From contig JAFTXQ010000015.1 in assembly GCA_017461565.1 (NCBI GenBank), forward strand, positions 1 through 64,000: DNA of 64,000 nt, written 5' to 3'. Under the pieces are notes generated by a model. The model did no database searches. It saw only the letters and a list, made by a program, of their open reading frames with translations, and had not been told where the DNA came from. The DNA is from Oscillospiraceae bacterium. Lineage in GTDB: Bacteria > Bacillota > Clostridia > Oscillospirales > Ruminococcaceae. Both the position numbers and the translations under genes were made by a program. Shown here in pieces: positions 45,870 through 55,174 of this stretch. The stretch's first letter is position 1. The number at the start of each line of letters is the position of its first letter.

Positions 45870-47597
45870 ATGAAAAAATTCATCATCCCTGCCATTGCAG
45901 CAGGAGTGGTAGTTGTGGCTGTCGTAATAATTACAGTGATAGCCGTCAGCCAGAAAGACGTATATCGTCTTATCAAGGTCAACAGCTTTGAGGGTGCTGT
46001 CACTGTTCAGCGTGAGGAAAAAATGGACGCTTTCGAGGGGCTCCAGCTTGTTTCGGAGGACCTTGTAGAGGTAGGAAACCAGTCGCTTTTGGAGCTTCTT
46101 GCAGACAGCGACAAGCATATCGTGGCTGAAGCGGATACCGCCTTCAGGCTTCATTCCACAGGTACCGAGACCAGTGGAAACATCACTATCGACCTGCTTT
46201 ACGGAAAATCGCTCTTCACCATTGAAAACAAGCTTTCGGAGGAATCCTTCTTCTCTGTAAAGACTCCCAATGCGACCCTTTCTGTAAGGGGCACGACATT
46301 TGAGGTGTCCTATGACCCGCAGACCGAAACCACTGTTGTTGAGGTCACAGAGGGCATTGTTGCGGTCGTTTCCGATGTGTTGACCGATGACCTTACGGCA
46401 GGCGAGTCTGCGGTCATCCGAAATGAAGAAACCGTGGAAAGCACAGAACCGACCGAGGAAGTTACAGTTGAAACTCAGCAGGCGAACGCAGAAACAGCGG
46501 AAACAGCGGAGACCGCTGAATCCATGCTTGAGCCGTTGTTTTTTGAACACACTGAAGATGTTGCGTTCAATATCAGATACAGTGATCTGACTACATATTC
46601 GGGACTGCACGCAAAGCACCTGAATGGATGGATAACACCACTGGAAAACAATAATGTTCCCTTTCCCAGTTTCGATTCCCTTAATGACAAGTCGACCCTT
46701 ATGTATATGGCTTTGACAGCGGATGAAGCACAGCAGAAAAAAGCAGATCTGGAAAGTAAGGGTTATAAGATCCATACCCTTGTAAACGGTGATGGCGATA
46801 CGATAGAGGTCGTGAAATTCAACTACAGCGGTGTATCGCACACGCTTCCGATGCCGGACGGTTCACCGTCCATATCGGCGGTAGCTGTCAACGAACAGGG
46901 ATACGAGTATTTCAAGAAAGTAACCGATGATCTGTATCTGTCGATATCTGTTTCATTTGCCAACAAGGAACAGTTTGAAACCACCGATATCAATTCGTAT
47001 ATACAGCTTACGGAGGATGAGTTCTATATATTAGATCCTGATATAACAGATCAGGATACAGACGACTCAGAGGCGTCCGAACCTGTTACTCCGCCTCAGA
47101 CGACTCATGTAATAGTACCGACTCCTGTTCCTGCACCTCAGACAACTCCTGCTCCCGTACTGGTTCCTGTCCCTGAAGAGGAGTATCCCGATGACAGCAG
47201 TACAGGTGGCCTTGTTACGATACCACTGGCTGAGTTTGAATCCGACTATGTGGAGGAAATAATTGAGCTGACAGCAGAAAACGCCTCGGAGTATTTTGAG
47301 GCGGCCGAATATAACGGCTCTCTCTATTTTGCATTGAAACCTGGGTATGCATCTTATGGTGACGGTTATAATGTAGAGACCGACTATGTTTCTTTCAGCA
47401 CTACAGCACTGGGTGGTAGCAGATATAATTTTACTCTGTCGGAGGATGAGGATATACAGAAGCAGATGAACATCAACAGAGCAAGTGGAAGCATTGTTAA
47501 ATACAACATCCCTGATGATATGTGGTTTCTTTCAGGAAACGACTATATAGTATTCATAAAATATCCTGACAGCTCCATATATGTTCTCGAACGATGA
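45870..47597 (+). CDS. FecR-domain membrane-anchored protein, copy 2
   Basis: A 575-aa paralogue of the preceding gene. Same layout: N-terminal membrane segment, FecR domain (about 33-185), then a Glu/Thr-rich linker. It has a different C-terminal part with a Pro/Thr-rich hinge (about 410-435, VTPPQTTHVIVPTPVPAPQ) and a final domain. The first ~130 residues are nearly identical to copy 1, whereas the C-terminal parts share nothing obvious. This suggests a shared sensor or anchor with swapped outer domains. AAAGGA precedes the ATG, 22 bases after copy 1. Confidence 0.85.
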   Translation: MKKFIIPAIAAGVVVVAVVIITVIAVSQKDVYRLIKVNSFEGAVTVQREEKMDAFEGLQLVSEDLVEVGNQSLLELLADSDKHIVAEADTAFRLHSTGTETSGNITIDLLYGKSLFTIENKLSEESFFSVKTPNATLSVRGTTFEVSYDPQTETTVVEVTEGIVAVVSDVLTDDLTAGESAVIRNEETVESTEPTEEVTVETQQANAETAETAETAESMLEPLFFEHTEDVAFNIRYSDLTTYSGLHAKHLNGWITPLENNNVPFPSFDSLNDKSTLMYMALTADEAQQKKADLESKGYKIHTLVNGDGDTIEVVKFNYSGVSHTLPMPDGSPSISAVAVNEQGYEYFKKVTDDLYLSISVSFANKEQFETTDINSYIQLTEDEFYILDPDITDQDTDDSEASEPVTPPQTTHVIVPTPVPAPQTTPAPVLVPVPEEEYPDDSSTGGLVTIPLAEFESDYVEEIIELTAENASEYFEAAEYNGSLYFALKPGYASYGDGYNVETDYVSFSTTALGGSRYNFTLSEDEDIQKQMNINRASGSIVKYNIPDDMWFLSGNDYIVFIKYPDSSIYVLER

Positions 47598-47609
47598 TCT
47601 TTTATATAT

Positions 47610-47727
47610 GATACGGGCGGTAAGACCGCCCGTATCAGGCTGTCGATAAAGTGCCATCTGCGTTGTCGCTCCGCACTGTGACAGGCACAAAGCCCGGTCA
47701 CAGTGCGGGCTTCTGGCATCTGGCACA
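47610..47727. repeat. Two structured hairpins after FecR copy 2
   Basis: GATACGGGCGG and CCGCCCGTATC (47610-47636) form a perfect 11-bp stem without a T-run. A second structure nests CGCACTGTGAC / GTCACAGTGCG (47672-47682 and 47697-47707) inside GTGCCA / TGGCAC (47651-47656 and 47721-47726). It is probably a terminator plus a REP-like or RNA element. Confidence 0.6.
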
Positions 47728-47798
47728 TTCTCGTTCGCCTGAAAAATGGTTCTATCTGATATAATAAGACCAAGTAAAATTCCCCTACGGAGGCCATT

Positions 47799-49880
47799 AT
47801 GGATAATATAATCGGCTCAAAAAGATCCGAAAAAATAAAATGCTTCATCAGAATAGCATTATCTCTGTTGCTTGGCATAGCATCGGGTATAATGTCGCTC
47901 TACAACTTTCCCGAAAGTCTTGAGAACATGACGGCAGACGCCATTTATCAGAACGCCGATGTGATCCCCGACAATATCAGGATAATCGCCATCGACGAGC
48001 AGACGCTGTCTGTCCTCGGACCGTATTCCGACTGGGACAGGAGCTGCTTCGCAAGGCTTATCGAGGTGCTTAATGCAGACCCTGCAAAAGCCCCTGCCGT
48101 GATCGGTGTGGATGTGGTTTTTTCGGGAACGAATGATAGCGAGAGCGATCAGCTTCTTGTGGATACCGTTTCGGAGTATGATAATATCGTGCTTGCTTCT
48201 ACCGCATCTCTTGATACCTATCTTCATAAGGACGACAGCGGAGAATATATGCTCGGAAGTCATATCCTGACGGACGGAAAGCCTTTCGATAAGCTTGCTG
48301 AGGTCTCGGAATACGGCTTCACAAATGCTATTTACGACAACGACGGATATGTCCGTAAGGCATACACCCGCCTTACCTCGCAGAAGGACGATACAAGCTA
48401 CGATTCCTTTGCCTATGCTGTCTCGAAAAAGCTTGGTGCAACATCAGACCTGCCCTCGGTGATAGAGATCGCATATACGGGAAATGCGGGCGAATTTGAG
48501 AATATCTCAATGCTTGATGTTCTTGAGGGCGCTGTTCCTGCGTCATATTTTGCAGACTCGGTCGTGCTTGTCGGCGCATACGAGGAGGGGCTTATGGACT
48601 CCTACCGTGTGCCGATCGATCGTTCAAGCGAAATGTACGGCGTTGAGCTTCAGGCGAATATAATCAACGCAATTCTTAACGACAGGATAATATATTCCGC
48701 CGATCCTGTGCTTCAGTTTATTGCCGCGGTGCTTATAGTGGGAATACTTGCGTATCTTTCGCTTGATACGAAGCTGCGGAACTCGGTTATATGCTATTTT
48801 GCGGCAGTGCCCGGATATATAGCCTTTGCGGTGGTATTCTTTAAGATCACTGCAATATCCGTGAATATCCTTGCTGTCCCGATCGGTCTGACGCTGGCAT
48901 TTCTTGCCGCCCTTCTGTTCAGATACATCGATATGCAGAAGAAGCAGCTTATCGAAACACGTGGTATGCTGTTTTCGATGGCGGAAGCAATGGCGGAGGC
49001 TATCGACGGCAGAACGCCGTACAACGCCAGCCATACCAAGAATGTTGCGAAAAGATGCGTGGAGATGCTTGAATATATAAATCAGCTCCACCGTGAAAAA
49101 AAGACGGAGCTTTGCTTTTCTGAGGACGACAAAAGGCAGCTCTATCTTGCGGCGATGCTCCACGATGTAGGAAAAATGGATACGCCGTTAGAGGTAATGG
49201 ATAAGCCCACCAAGCTCGGCGACAGGGAAAAGGAGCTTCGGAGCAGGCTGGAGATAATCTCCCTGCACATAAGAAACGACGCACTGAGCGGAACGATAAC
49301 TCAGGCGGAGGCTGACAGCCGTCTTGAGAGGATACAGGAGTTTATCGGCAAGCTGGACGACTTTAACTGCGGAAGACCGCTCAGGGACGATGAATGGGCG
49401 CTTATTAAGGAGATAGAAGAAAGCGTCTATAAAGCTCCCGACGGAAAGGAGATCGCCTATCTCTCAGCGGAGGAGCGTGACGATCTGCATATCAGGGCGG
49501 GCACGCTTTCCGATGCGGAGCGCACGATCATGCAGGATCACGTTGTGTATACCGATAAGATCCTTTCGCACATGCAGTTCGGCGAAAAATTCAAGGATGT
49601 TCGCAGGATGGCGGCGGATCATCACGAGCTTTTGAACGGCAAGGGCTATCCAAAAGGAATAGGCGGCGAAAAGCTGGATACCATGACAAGAATACTCACG
49701 ATCATGGATATTTACGATGCGCTTATTGCCGATGACAGACCCTACAAAAAGCCCAAGCCCAACGATATTGCCTTTAAGATCCTTGACGAAGAAGCGGAGT
49801 TCGGAAAGATCGACAAGGAGTTACTGGAGTACGCCAAGGAGCTTTATCTGAATGCTTCGGATGACGGCACAAAGCGGTGA
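47799..49880 (+). CDS. CHASE2 sensor with HD-GYP c-di-GMP phosphodiesterase domain
   Basis: A 693-aa membrane protein. One N-terminal membrane segment leads into a CHASE2 extracellular domain (about 40-300; IIAIDEQTLSVLG, AVIGVDVVFSG, VVLVGAYEEGLMDSYRVP). Three membrane helices follow (about 305-375), then an HD-GYP domain with the HD pair in MLHDVGKM and HHELLNGKGYPKG. The canonical HD-GYP triad reads GYP, so it is likely active and hydrolyses c-di-GMP. A ~110-residue insertion with coiled-coil character lies between the two parts. FecR and CHASE2 proteins are often neighbours in other bacteria, and here two FecR genes directly precede it. Confidence 0.93.
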   Translation: MDNIIGSKRSEKIKCFIRIALSLLLGIASGIMSLYNFPESLENMTADAIYQNADVIPDNIRIIAIDEQTLSVLGPYSDWDRSCFARLIEVLNADPAKAPAVIGVDVVFSGTNDSESDQLLVDTVSEYDNIVLASTASLDTYLHKDDSGEYMLGSHILTDGKPFDKLAEVSEYGFTNAIYDNDGYVRKAYTRLTSQKDDTSYDSFAYAVSKKLGATSDLPSVIEIAYTGNAGEFENISMLDVLEGAVPASYFADSVVLVGAYEEGLMDSYRVPIDRSSEMYGVELQANIINAILNDRIIYSADPVLQFIAAVLIVGILAYLSLDTKLRNSVICYFAAVPGYIAFAVVFFKITAISVNILAVPIGLTLAFLAALLFRYIDMQKKQLIETRGMLFSMAEAMAEAIDGRTPYNASHTKNVAKRCVEMLEYINQLHREKKTELCFSEDDKRQLYLAAMLHDVGKMDTPLEVMDKPTKLGDREKELRSRLEIISLHIRNDALSGTITQAEADSRLERIQEFIGKLDDFNCGRPLRDDEWALIKEIEESVYKAPDGKEIAYLSAEERDDLHIRAGTLSDAERTIMQDHVVYTDKILSHMQFGEKFKDVRRMAADHHELLNGKGYPKGIGGEKLDTMTRILTIMDIYDALIADDRPYKKPKPNDIAFKILDEEAEFGKIDKELLEYAKELYLNASDDGTKR

Positions 49881-49944
49881 TACTCTGAAAGGTGAATGTT
49901 TTATTCTCTGTATGACACTTGCTTTATGTGATTTTACAAAAATA

Positions 49945-49981
49945 CGGCTCTGTTTCGGTAAAATACCGTATAACGGAGCCG
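49945..49981. repeat. Hairpin repeat, copy 1 (shared with 60214-60252)
   Basis: CGGCTCTGTT pairs with AACGGAGCCG, and an inner CGGTA/TACCG stem sits in the loop. The outer arms and a GTATAAC segment recur at 60214-60252. Confidence 0.6.
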
Positions 49982-50050
49982 ATTTTGTTGTTGTGATGTT
50001 ATTATATCGTGTGTTACATTACGTTGTTGTTGAAAAATTAGTTAGTATAT

Positions 50051-50290
50051 GGTATAATAAAAACAGCTCAAATCAATTGCTTTCGCAATTGCGCTGTTTT
50101 TATTGAACGGCAGTGTGTTTCGCTCGGCATTGCCGACCGAACCACCTTGCAATTTTTTCTTCAACGGCGGAGCGCCGTTGATTTCGCTGAGCGAAACCGA
50201 AAAAAATTGCCATTTGGATCGTAATTGCGACGACGGCTTGCGCCGTTTCCAAAAGCTTCGCATTTGCGTGGTATGATAAATACAGCTTAA
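50051..50290. repeat. Hairpin-rich block flanked by 21-bp direct repeats (MITE-like or structured RNA)
   Basis: GGTATAATAAAAACAGCTCAA (50051-50071) recurs at 50270-50290 with 18 of 21 bases equal. Between them are CAATTGC/GCAATTG, CGGC/GCCG, CAACGGCG/CGCCGTTG (50162-50180) and TTTCGCT/AGCGAAA (50182-50196). A longer pair, GCAATTTTTTC/GAAAAAAATTGC, encloses the last two, which gives a branched fold. Confidence 0.6.
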
Positions 50291-50303
50291 TACATATTAA
50301 TGA

Positions 50304-50597
50304 AGCGGTAAACACAGCGACAATGTTCAGATCGTTACGCTGTGGCTTGATCTGTATTGGCTTGCGTGCGATGTGGGCGATAGGCAGTTCGCTTTGTATT
50401 GTGCGCAGAATGCGGCTGAAAAGCTACAAAAGGCAATACTAAGCAATGAGATCAGTAATCTGCAGATAAAATGCAGTTTAGCATTGACAGTAGCTCATTT
50501 TATGTTAAAATCAGGTAAGATGGAAGAGGTTTTTAGGTTTTTCGATATCGCTGCCGAGAGTACGGACGGCTCAGTAAAGATGCAGGATACACTTTAA
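50304..50597 (+). pseudogene. Possible gene remnant (C-terminal fragment)
   Basis: A frame open from 50304, after a stop, to the TAA at 50595-50597 has no ATG or ribosome site at its left end. It reads HSDNVQIVTLWLDLYWLACD, then helix-forming sequence (ALYCAQNAAEKLQKAILSN, LTVAHFMLKSGKMEEVFRFF) that resembles a TPR-like helical pair. A GTG at 50373 is an unconvincing start. It may be what is left of a longer gene after the hairpin block was inserted. Confidence 0.35.
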
Positions 50598-50762
50598 AGG
50601 AAAGTGCAGGAAAGATCACAGTATAAGGATGTTATGACTTGATGGACATTGTTGGTGACAGTGCTTGTTTTATATCATTCCGAATATGCTTGACGTTTAG
50701 GTTGAAAAGTGCTAAACTGTACAGTGTAATATTATTTTTTGTCAAAATGTAGGGAGATCGTT

Positions 50763-52457
50763 ATGAGCAGCATTATATGCAGTGAGAATTTCAGGAGATT
50801 TTTTGAAAGTGTTGATACCGCAGGGCTTACTTTAGAGGAGCTTTCAAAGGTTATCAGCTCACAGATAGCCGCAGTAGCAGCTGATATCCGCCTCGGAAGC
50901 ATGGCGTGTAAACTGGATATTCCGCCCTCTCCGTATAATCCAAGCAGAAGCATGATGGATATAGAGCTTTATCGCTCTGCATCCGGCGCAGGTGAAGCTT
51001 CTGTCGCTACGGAATTCCTTTCAGGTGAAAATGGAGGCGCCTCTATTATCTCGTATCCCGAAAAGGGCTATGTCTGGGATGATGAAGAGACGCAGGAGAT
51101 AGGCTTTTTACATAATAGCATTGCGCTGCTTTATGACAGAGCCAATCTTCACAAAATAGTAAGGACCTCGCTTTCTGTCGATGCGCTTACAAAGCTTCCC
51201 AACGCCACGGGCTTTATTGCTATCGGAAAGCGTCTGTTCAAGCAGGGTACGCTGCACGAATACACCGCAATGTACCTCAATATCAAGAATTTCAGGAGCG
51301 TAAACACACAGGTAGGACGCAAGCACAGCGATAAGGCTATCGTCGCTTTTGCAAGAACGCTGCGCTCAAAACTTTGCGAGGATGAATTTGTCGCACGCCT
51401 GGGAGGAGATAATTTCACTGTTCTTGTGAAAAAGGAGAACAGCAGTGCATTGCTTGATTTCCTTTCTCATGCGCTGATAGAGCTGGAGCTTGAAAGCACA
51501 AGTATCCACTTTGTGCTTTCTTCACGTGTGGGAGTTTATAACATCGCACAGGGTGATGATATCGATCATGTTATGCTCTGTATCTCAACGGCAATAAACA
51601 ATGTCCGCCGCAGTAATATGACCGATGTGGTGTTCTTTACAACAGAAATACTGGACAGGATGGAGCGTGAGCAGAATCTCACCGCCTTGTTCTCGGGGGC
51701 GCTTGAAAACCGTGAGTTCGTGGCTTATTACCAGCCAAAAGTCGAGCTGACGAGCAGCAGCCTGTGCGGTTGCGAGGCGCTTGTGCGCTGGCGCCGTGGA
51801 GATAAGCTTGTATCTCCTGCGGAGTTTATTCCTGTGTTTGAGCGTGACGGAAATATCTGTGCACTTGATTTCTATATGCTGGACAGAGTATGCCATGATA
51901 TCAAGCAATGGATAGAACAGGGGCTTCAGCCTGTGACGGTGTCGGTCAATTTCTCCAAGACGCATCTGCACGACCCCGACATTGCAGACAAGATCATCAG
52001 TATCATCAATAATTACGGTATAGATCATCGTTATATCGAAATAGAAATGACAGAGATGTCTGATTTCAGTGATTACCAAGCGTTTAAGGCATTTGTGACA
52101 AAGCTTAAGGAAAATGACGTTATTACCTCTATCGATGACTTTGGCACGGGATATTCCTCGCTTAATCTGCTTACAGACTTTATGTTTGATGTGGTGAAGC
52201 TGGACAAGTCCTTCCTTGACAACATTTCCCGCAGCGCCAGCAAGACGGATGAAATAGTTGTGCGCAACATCGTAAAGATGATAAAGGAGCTTGGCATGAA
52301 GACCATTGCTGAGGGCGTTGAAACTGTTGAACAGGCACATCTGCTGAAGGATATCGGATGCTTTATGGTGCAGGGATATCTTTACGACAAGCCGTTGTGC
52401 GTTGATGATTTTGTTGAAAGATTAAGGGCAAAGAGCTACTCAATAAAGGTAGAATGA
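50763..52457 (+). CDS. Degenerate-GGDEF and EAL c-di-GMP protein
   Basis: A 564-aa cytosolic protein. The N-terminal ~130 residues are of unknown type (possibly GAF-like). A GGDEF-like domain (about 140-290) has the site RLGGDNFTV, degenerate in the last two residues and probably without cyclase activity. The EAL domain (about 310-560) keeps CEALVRW, EMTEMSDF, SIDDFGTGYSSL, KLDKSFL and EGVET, so the phosphodiesterase residues look intact. The ATG at 50763 follows GGGAG. With the CHASE2-HD-GYP gene 880 bases upstream, this makes two c-di-GMP hydrolysis enzymes in a row. Confidence 0.92.
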   Translation: MSSIICSENFRRFFESVDTAGLTLEELSKVISSQIAAVAADIRLGSMACKLDIPPSPYNPSRSMMDIELYRSASGAGEASVATEFLSGENGGASIISYPEKGYVWDDEETQEIGFLHNSIALLYDRANLHKIVRTSLSVDALTKLPNATGFIAIGKRLFKQGTLHEYTAMYLNIKNFRSVNTQVGRKHSDKAIVAFARTLRSKLCEDEFVARLGGDNFTVLVKKENSSALLDFLSHALIELELESTSIHFVLSSRVGVYNIAQGDDIDHVMLCISTAINNVRRSNMTDVVFFTTEILDRMEREQNLTALFSGALENREFVAYYQPKVELTSSSLCGCEALVRWRRGDKLVSPAEFIPVFERDGNICALDFYMLDRVCHDIKQWIEQGLQPVTVSVNFSKTHLHDPDIADKIISIINNYGIDHRYIEIEMTEMSDFSDYQAFKAFVTKLKENDVITSIDDFGTGYSSLNLLTDFMFDVVKLDKSFLDNISRSASKTDEIVVRNIVKMIKELGMKTIAEGVETVEQAHLLKDIGCFMVQGYLYDKPLCVDDFVERLRAKSYSIKVE

Positions 52458-52781
52458 TAAAACTTGTGTGTTAAGCTCAGAATATCACGTCATGTCAGTA
52501 TAGTCGGACAGGTGCCCTCAGGCATAACGCACAGAATATGATCAGGCAATGGACGGCACCGTTTTTGAAACGGTGCCGATTTGGTTTTATGCGTCTCCTT
52601 ATATTTCAGGTATGAGTGAGCCTTTTAAAATGATCCCTTTTTTCGACAGCGATGAGTATATAATATAACGCTGATAAACAAAGACAGCTTTTTTAATTTC
52701 TTTGTGAGCTTAAAAAGATTTAAGGATTATTTAATAATTTCCATGATATAATTAGGCCACAACGATGAAAGGGGAACTGAA
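52458..52781 (+). other. Gap between EAL gene and ABC permease gene
   Basis: Holds one strong terminator (52554-52590) and, near its right end, a TATAAT (about 52746) that may serve the ABC operon. Nothing else was recognised. Confidence 0.5.
52554..52590 (+). terminator. Terminator after the EAL gene
   Basis: CGGCACCGTTT (52554-52564) and AAACGGTGCCG (52568-52578) form an 11-bp stem with loop TTG; T-rich sequence follows. Confidence 0.8.
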
Positions 52782-55160
52782 ATGTATCTCAACATTCTTA
52801 AAAAAGACCTTAAACGGAAAAAGGCAATGAATATAATAGTGCTTGTATTCATCATACTTGCGACGATGTTCGTGGCCTCCAGTGTAAATAATATTTTAAC
52901 TGTGACGACTGCGCTGGATGATTATTTTGAAATGGCGGATGTGCCTGATTATGTTGCAGCAACGATGAATAAGTCGGTGTCGCCTGACCTTGATGAGGCG
53001 CTTGAAAATGCTGAAAGTATTGATAATTATAAGTCTGAAGATATAATATATATGACTGATTCAAATATCTTGTATAAGAACGAGCCGTTAAATGCGTCTT
53101 CTAATACACAGCTGCTTCAGAGCGATAAGGATATGTCGGTGAATTACTTCCTTGATGATAACAGTATCCTTGAACGAGTAGCCCCCGGTGAGCTGTATAT
53201 GTTCAGTTCAGCTATGGAGAGCACAGGGCTTGAAGTGGGTGATAAGCTTACTATCGTGATCGAAGGCTTAAGCCGTGAATTTACGATAGCAGGCGGTATC
53301 AAAGACGCCGTTCTCGGCTCGAATATGATGGGAATGGTAAGATACATAATAAATGCAGATGATTATGATGATTTTATTTCAGATGAAACAATAAGTGTTT
53401 TATACGGTGGCAGGCTCTATTACATAAACACTTCCGATATGGGGAAGATGTTGTCTGAAATAGCTGATATAACTGATAGCTTTATTTTCACAATGGATCA
53501 TGCGCTGCTTACTTTCAGCTATGTTTTTGATATGATACTAACAGGTCTGCTCCTTGTAATAAGTCTGATACTCATTGCGGTTGCATTTGTGGTTCTTCGC
53601 TTTACCATCGCCTTTACGCTTTCGGAGGAATTCCGTGAGATCGGTGTAATGAAGGCTATCGGTATAAGCAACTTTAAGATCCGTGGTCTTTACCTTGTAA
53701 AATACGCAGCGCTTTCCGTGATAGGTGCAGTTATCGGTCTGGCGCTCAGCTTCCCCTTCAACGAGATCCTTATGAGCGTTTCCTCAAAATCCGTTATCAT
53801 CAATAATCAGAATCCCGTTTTTGTAAATATTCTATGTGTTATTTTCGTGATTGCCGTAATTCTATTGTTCTGTTACAGCTGTACGGGCAAGGTGAATAAG
53901 CTTACTCCCATTGATGCGATCCGGAACGGTCAGACAGGCGAACGCTTCCGCAAAAAGAGCCTTATGAGCCTCGGCAGATCAAAGCTTTCCGCTACTCCGT
54001 TCCTTGCACTCAACGATATTGTAAGCAGTCCGAAGCGTTTTGGTATAATCACCCTTACGTTTTTCCTCTGTCTTTCTCTTATGCTCATGCTTTCGACAAC
54101 TATTACGACACTTTGCAGTGACAAGCTTTTCAAGAGCTTCGGCTTTGCGGAATGTCACATTTCACTTGATGCTAACGACAAGATAACGTCCTTTATGATC
54201 GAGGGTGGCAGAGAAACATTAGAAGTATATCTTGATGATCTTGAAGAGAAGCTTGCGGAAAACGGAATGCCTGCCGAGTGTTTCCAGGAGCTGGCGTTCA
54301 ATTTTAAAGTTTCGCACGGCAATGAGACTGCCAAAATAATGGCATATCAGGGCACAGGAACAACAATGGATATGTATGAATACACGGCAGGAACCGCACC
54401 GCAGAGCTGTGATGAGATCGCCATCACCCGAATTGCGGCAAATCTTATAAAGGCTGACCTCGGAGATACTGTGACGATAAAAACGGTTGACGGAGATAAG
54501 AAGTATATTATCACAGCCTTTTTCCAGTCAATGAACACACAGGGTTCAACCATAAGGTTTTTTACAGATGAAGAGATCAACTATGTTCAGGCAAGCGGCG
54601 GAATTTCCACTCAGGTCAGATTTACCGATGATCCCGATAATGCGGAGATCATTAACAGAATGGATAAAATAAAGGAGCTTTATCCTGAATTGGACGAAGT
54701 AATAACCTGTGCCGAGTGGACAAAGAGAAATGTTGGAGTTGCAGATGCACTTGAGGCTGTAAAATCCCTTACAGCTATCCTTTCGATCGTCTTAGCCGCA
54801 CTTGTTACAGTGCTTATGGAGCGTTCCTTTATCGCAAAGGAAACAGGCGAGATAGCGCTTATGAAGGCTATCGGCACACGCAACGGAAAGATCTGCGCTT
54901 ATCATGCACTGAGATTTTTATTCGTAGGCATTATTGCGGTAACAGTTGCAGAAATCTGCGCAATGCCTCTGACTCACCTTTGTATCGACCCGCTCTTCAG
55001 GATGATGGGTATGGAGCTTGCGGCTGATTACATTATCGATCCTCTTGAGATGTTCCTCATTTTCCCGGCAATCATCCTTGCCACAACAGCTCTCAGCGCA
55101 TTCCTTACATCACTTTACACAAGGAAGATAAACGCTTCCGATACTGCTAATATCGAATAA
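52782..55160 (+). CDS. FtsX-like ABC transporter permease
   Basis: A 792-aa permease of the MacB/FtsX superfamily with about eight membrane helices in two halves. The first helix (about 15-38) precedes a large external domain (about 40-230) and three helices (about 245-370). A second block (about 425-792) repeats this plan. Each FtsX half has the EIGVMKAIG or EIALMKAIG phrase after a helix. Such proteins export or sense peptides, lipids or antibiotics. It begins a four-gene set with the ATPase, response regulator and kinase. AAAGGGGA precedes the ATG. Confidence 0.92.
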   Translation: MYLNILKKDLKRKKAMNIIVLVFIILATMFVASSVNNILTVTTALDDYFEMADVPDYVAATMNKSVSPDLDEALENAESIDNYKSEDIIYMTDSNILYKNEPLNASSNTQLLQSDKDMSVNYFLDDNSILERVAPGELYMFSSAMESTGLEVGDKLTIVIEGLSREFTIAGGIKDAVLGSNMMGMVRYIINADDYDDFISDETISVLYGGRLYYINTSDMGKMLSEIADITDSFIFTMDHALLTFSYVFDMILTGLLLVISLILIAVAFVVLRFTIAFTLSEEFREIGVMKAIGISNFKIRGLYLVKYAALSVIGAVIGLALSFPFNEILMSVSSKSVIINNQNPVFVNILCVIFVIAVILLFCYSCTGKVNKLTPIDAIRNGQTGERFRKKSLMSLGRSKLSATPFLALNDIVSSPKRFGIITLTFFLCLSLMLMLSTTITTLCSDKLFKSFGFAECHISLDANDKITSFMIEGGRETLEVYLDDLEEKLAENGMPAECFQELAFNFKVSHGNETAKIMAYQGTGTTMDMYEYTAGTAPQSCDEIAITRIAANLIKADLGDTVTIKTVDGDKKYIITAFFQSMNTQGSTIRFFTDEEINYVQASGGISTQVRFTDDPDNAEIINRMDKIKELYPELDEVITCAEWTKRNVGVADALEAVKSLTAILSIVLAALVTVLMERSFIAKETGEIALMKAIGTRNGKICAYHALRFLFVGIIAVTVAEICAMPLTHLCIDPLFRMMGMELAADYIIDPLEMFLIFPAIILATTALSAFLTSLYTRKINASDTANIE

Positions 55161-55174
55161 GAAAGGAAACTATC

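Larger units (their letters stand above)
49881..50762 (+). other. Long non-coding stretch with repeats, hairpins and a gene remnant
   Basis: Contains a hairpin of a family that recurs near 60214 (49945-49981), a promoter-like TTGAAA-N17-TATAAT (50030-50058), a hairpin-rich block between direct repeats (50051-50290), and a start-less frame (50304-50597). No complete gene was found. Confidence 0.6.

Noticed and set aside
50042..50263. 73-aa minus-strand frame in the hairpin block
   Set aside because: Lies wholly within palindromic repeat DNA; such frames recur because the element recurs, not because they are coding.
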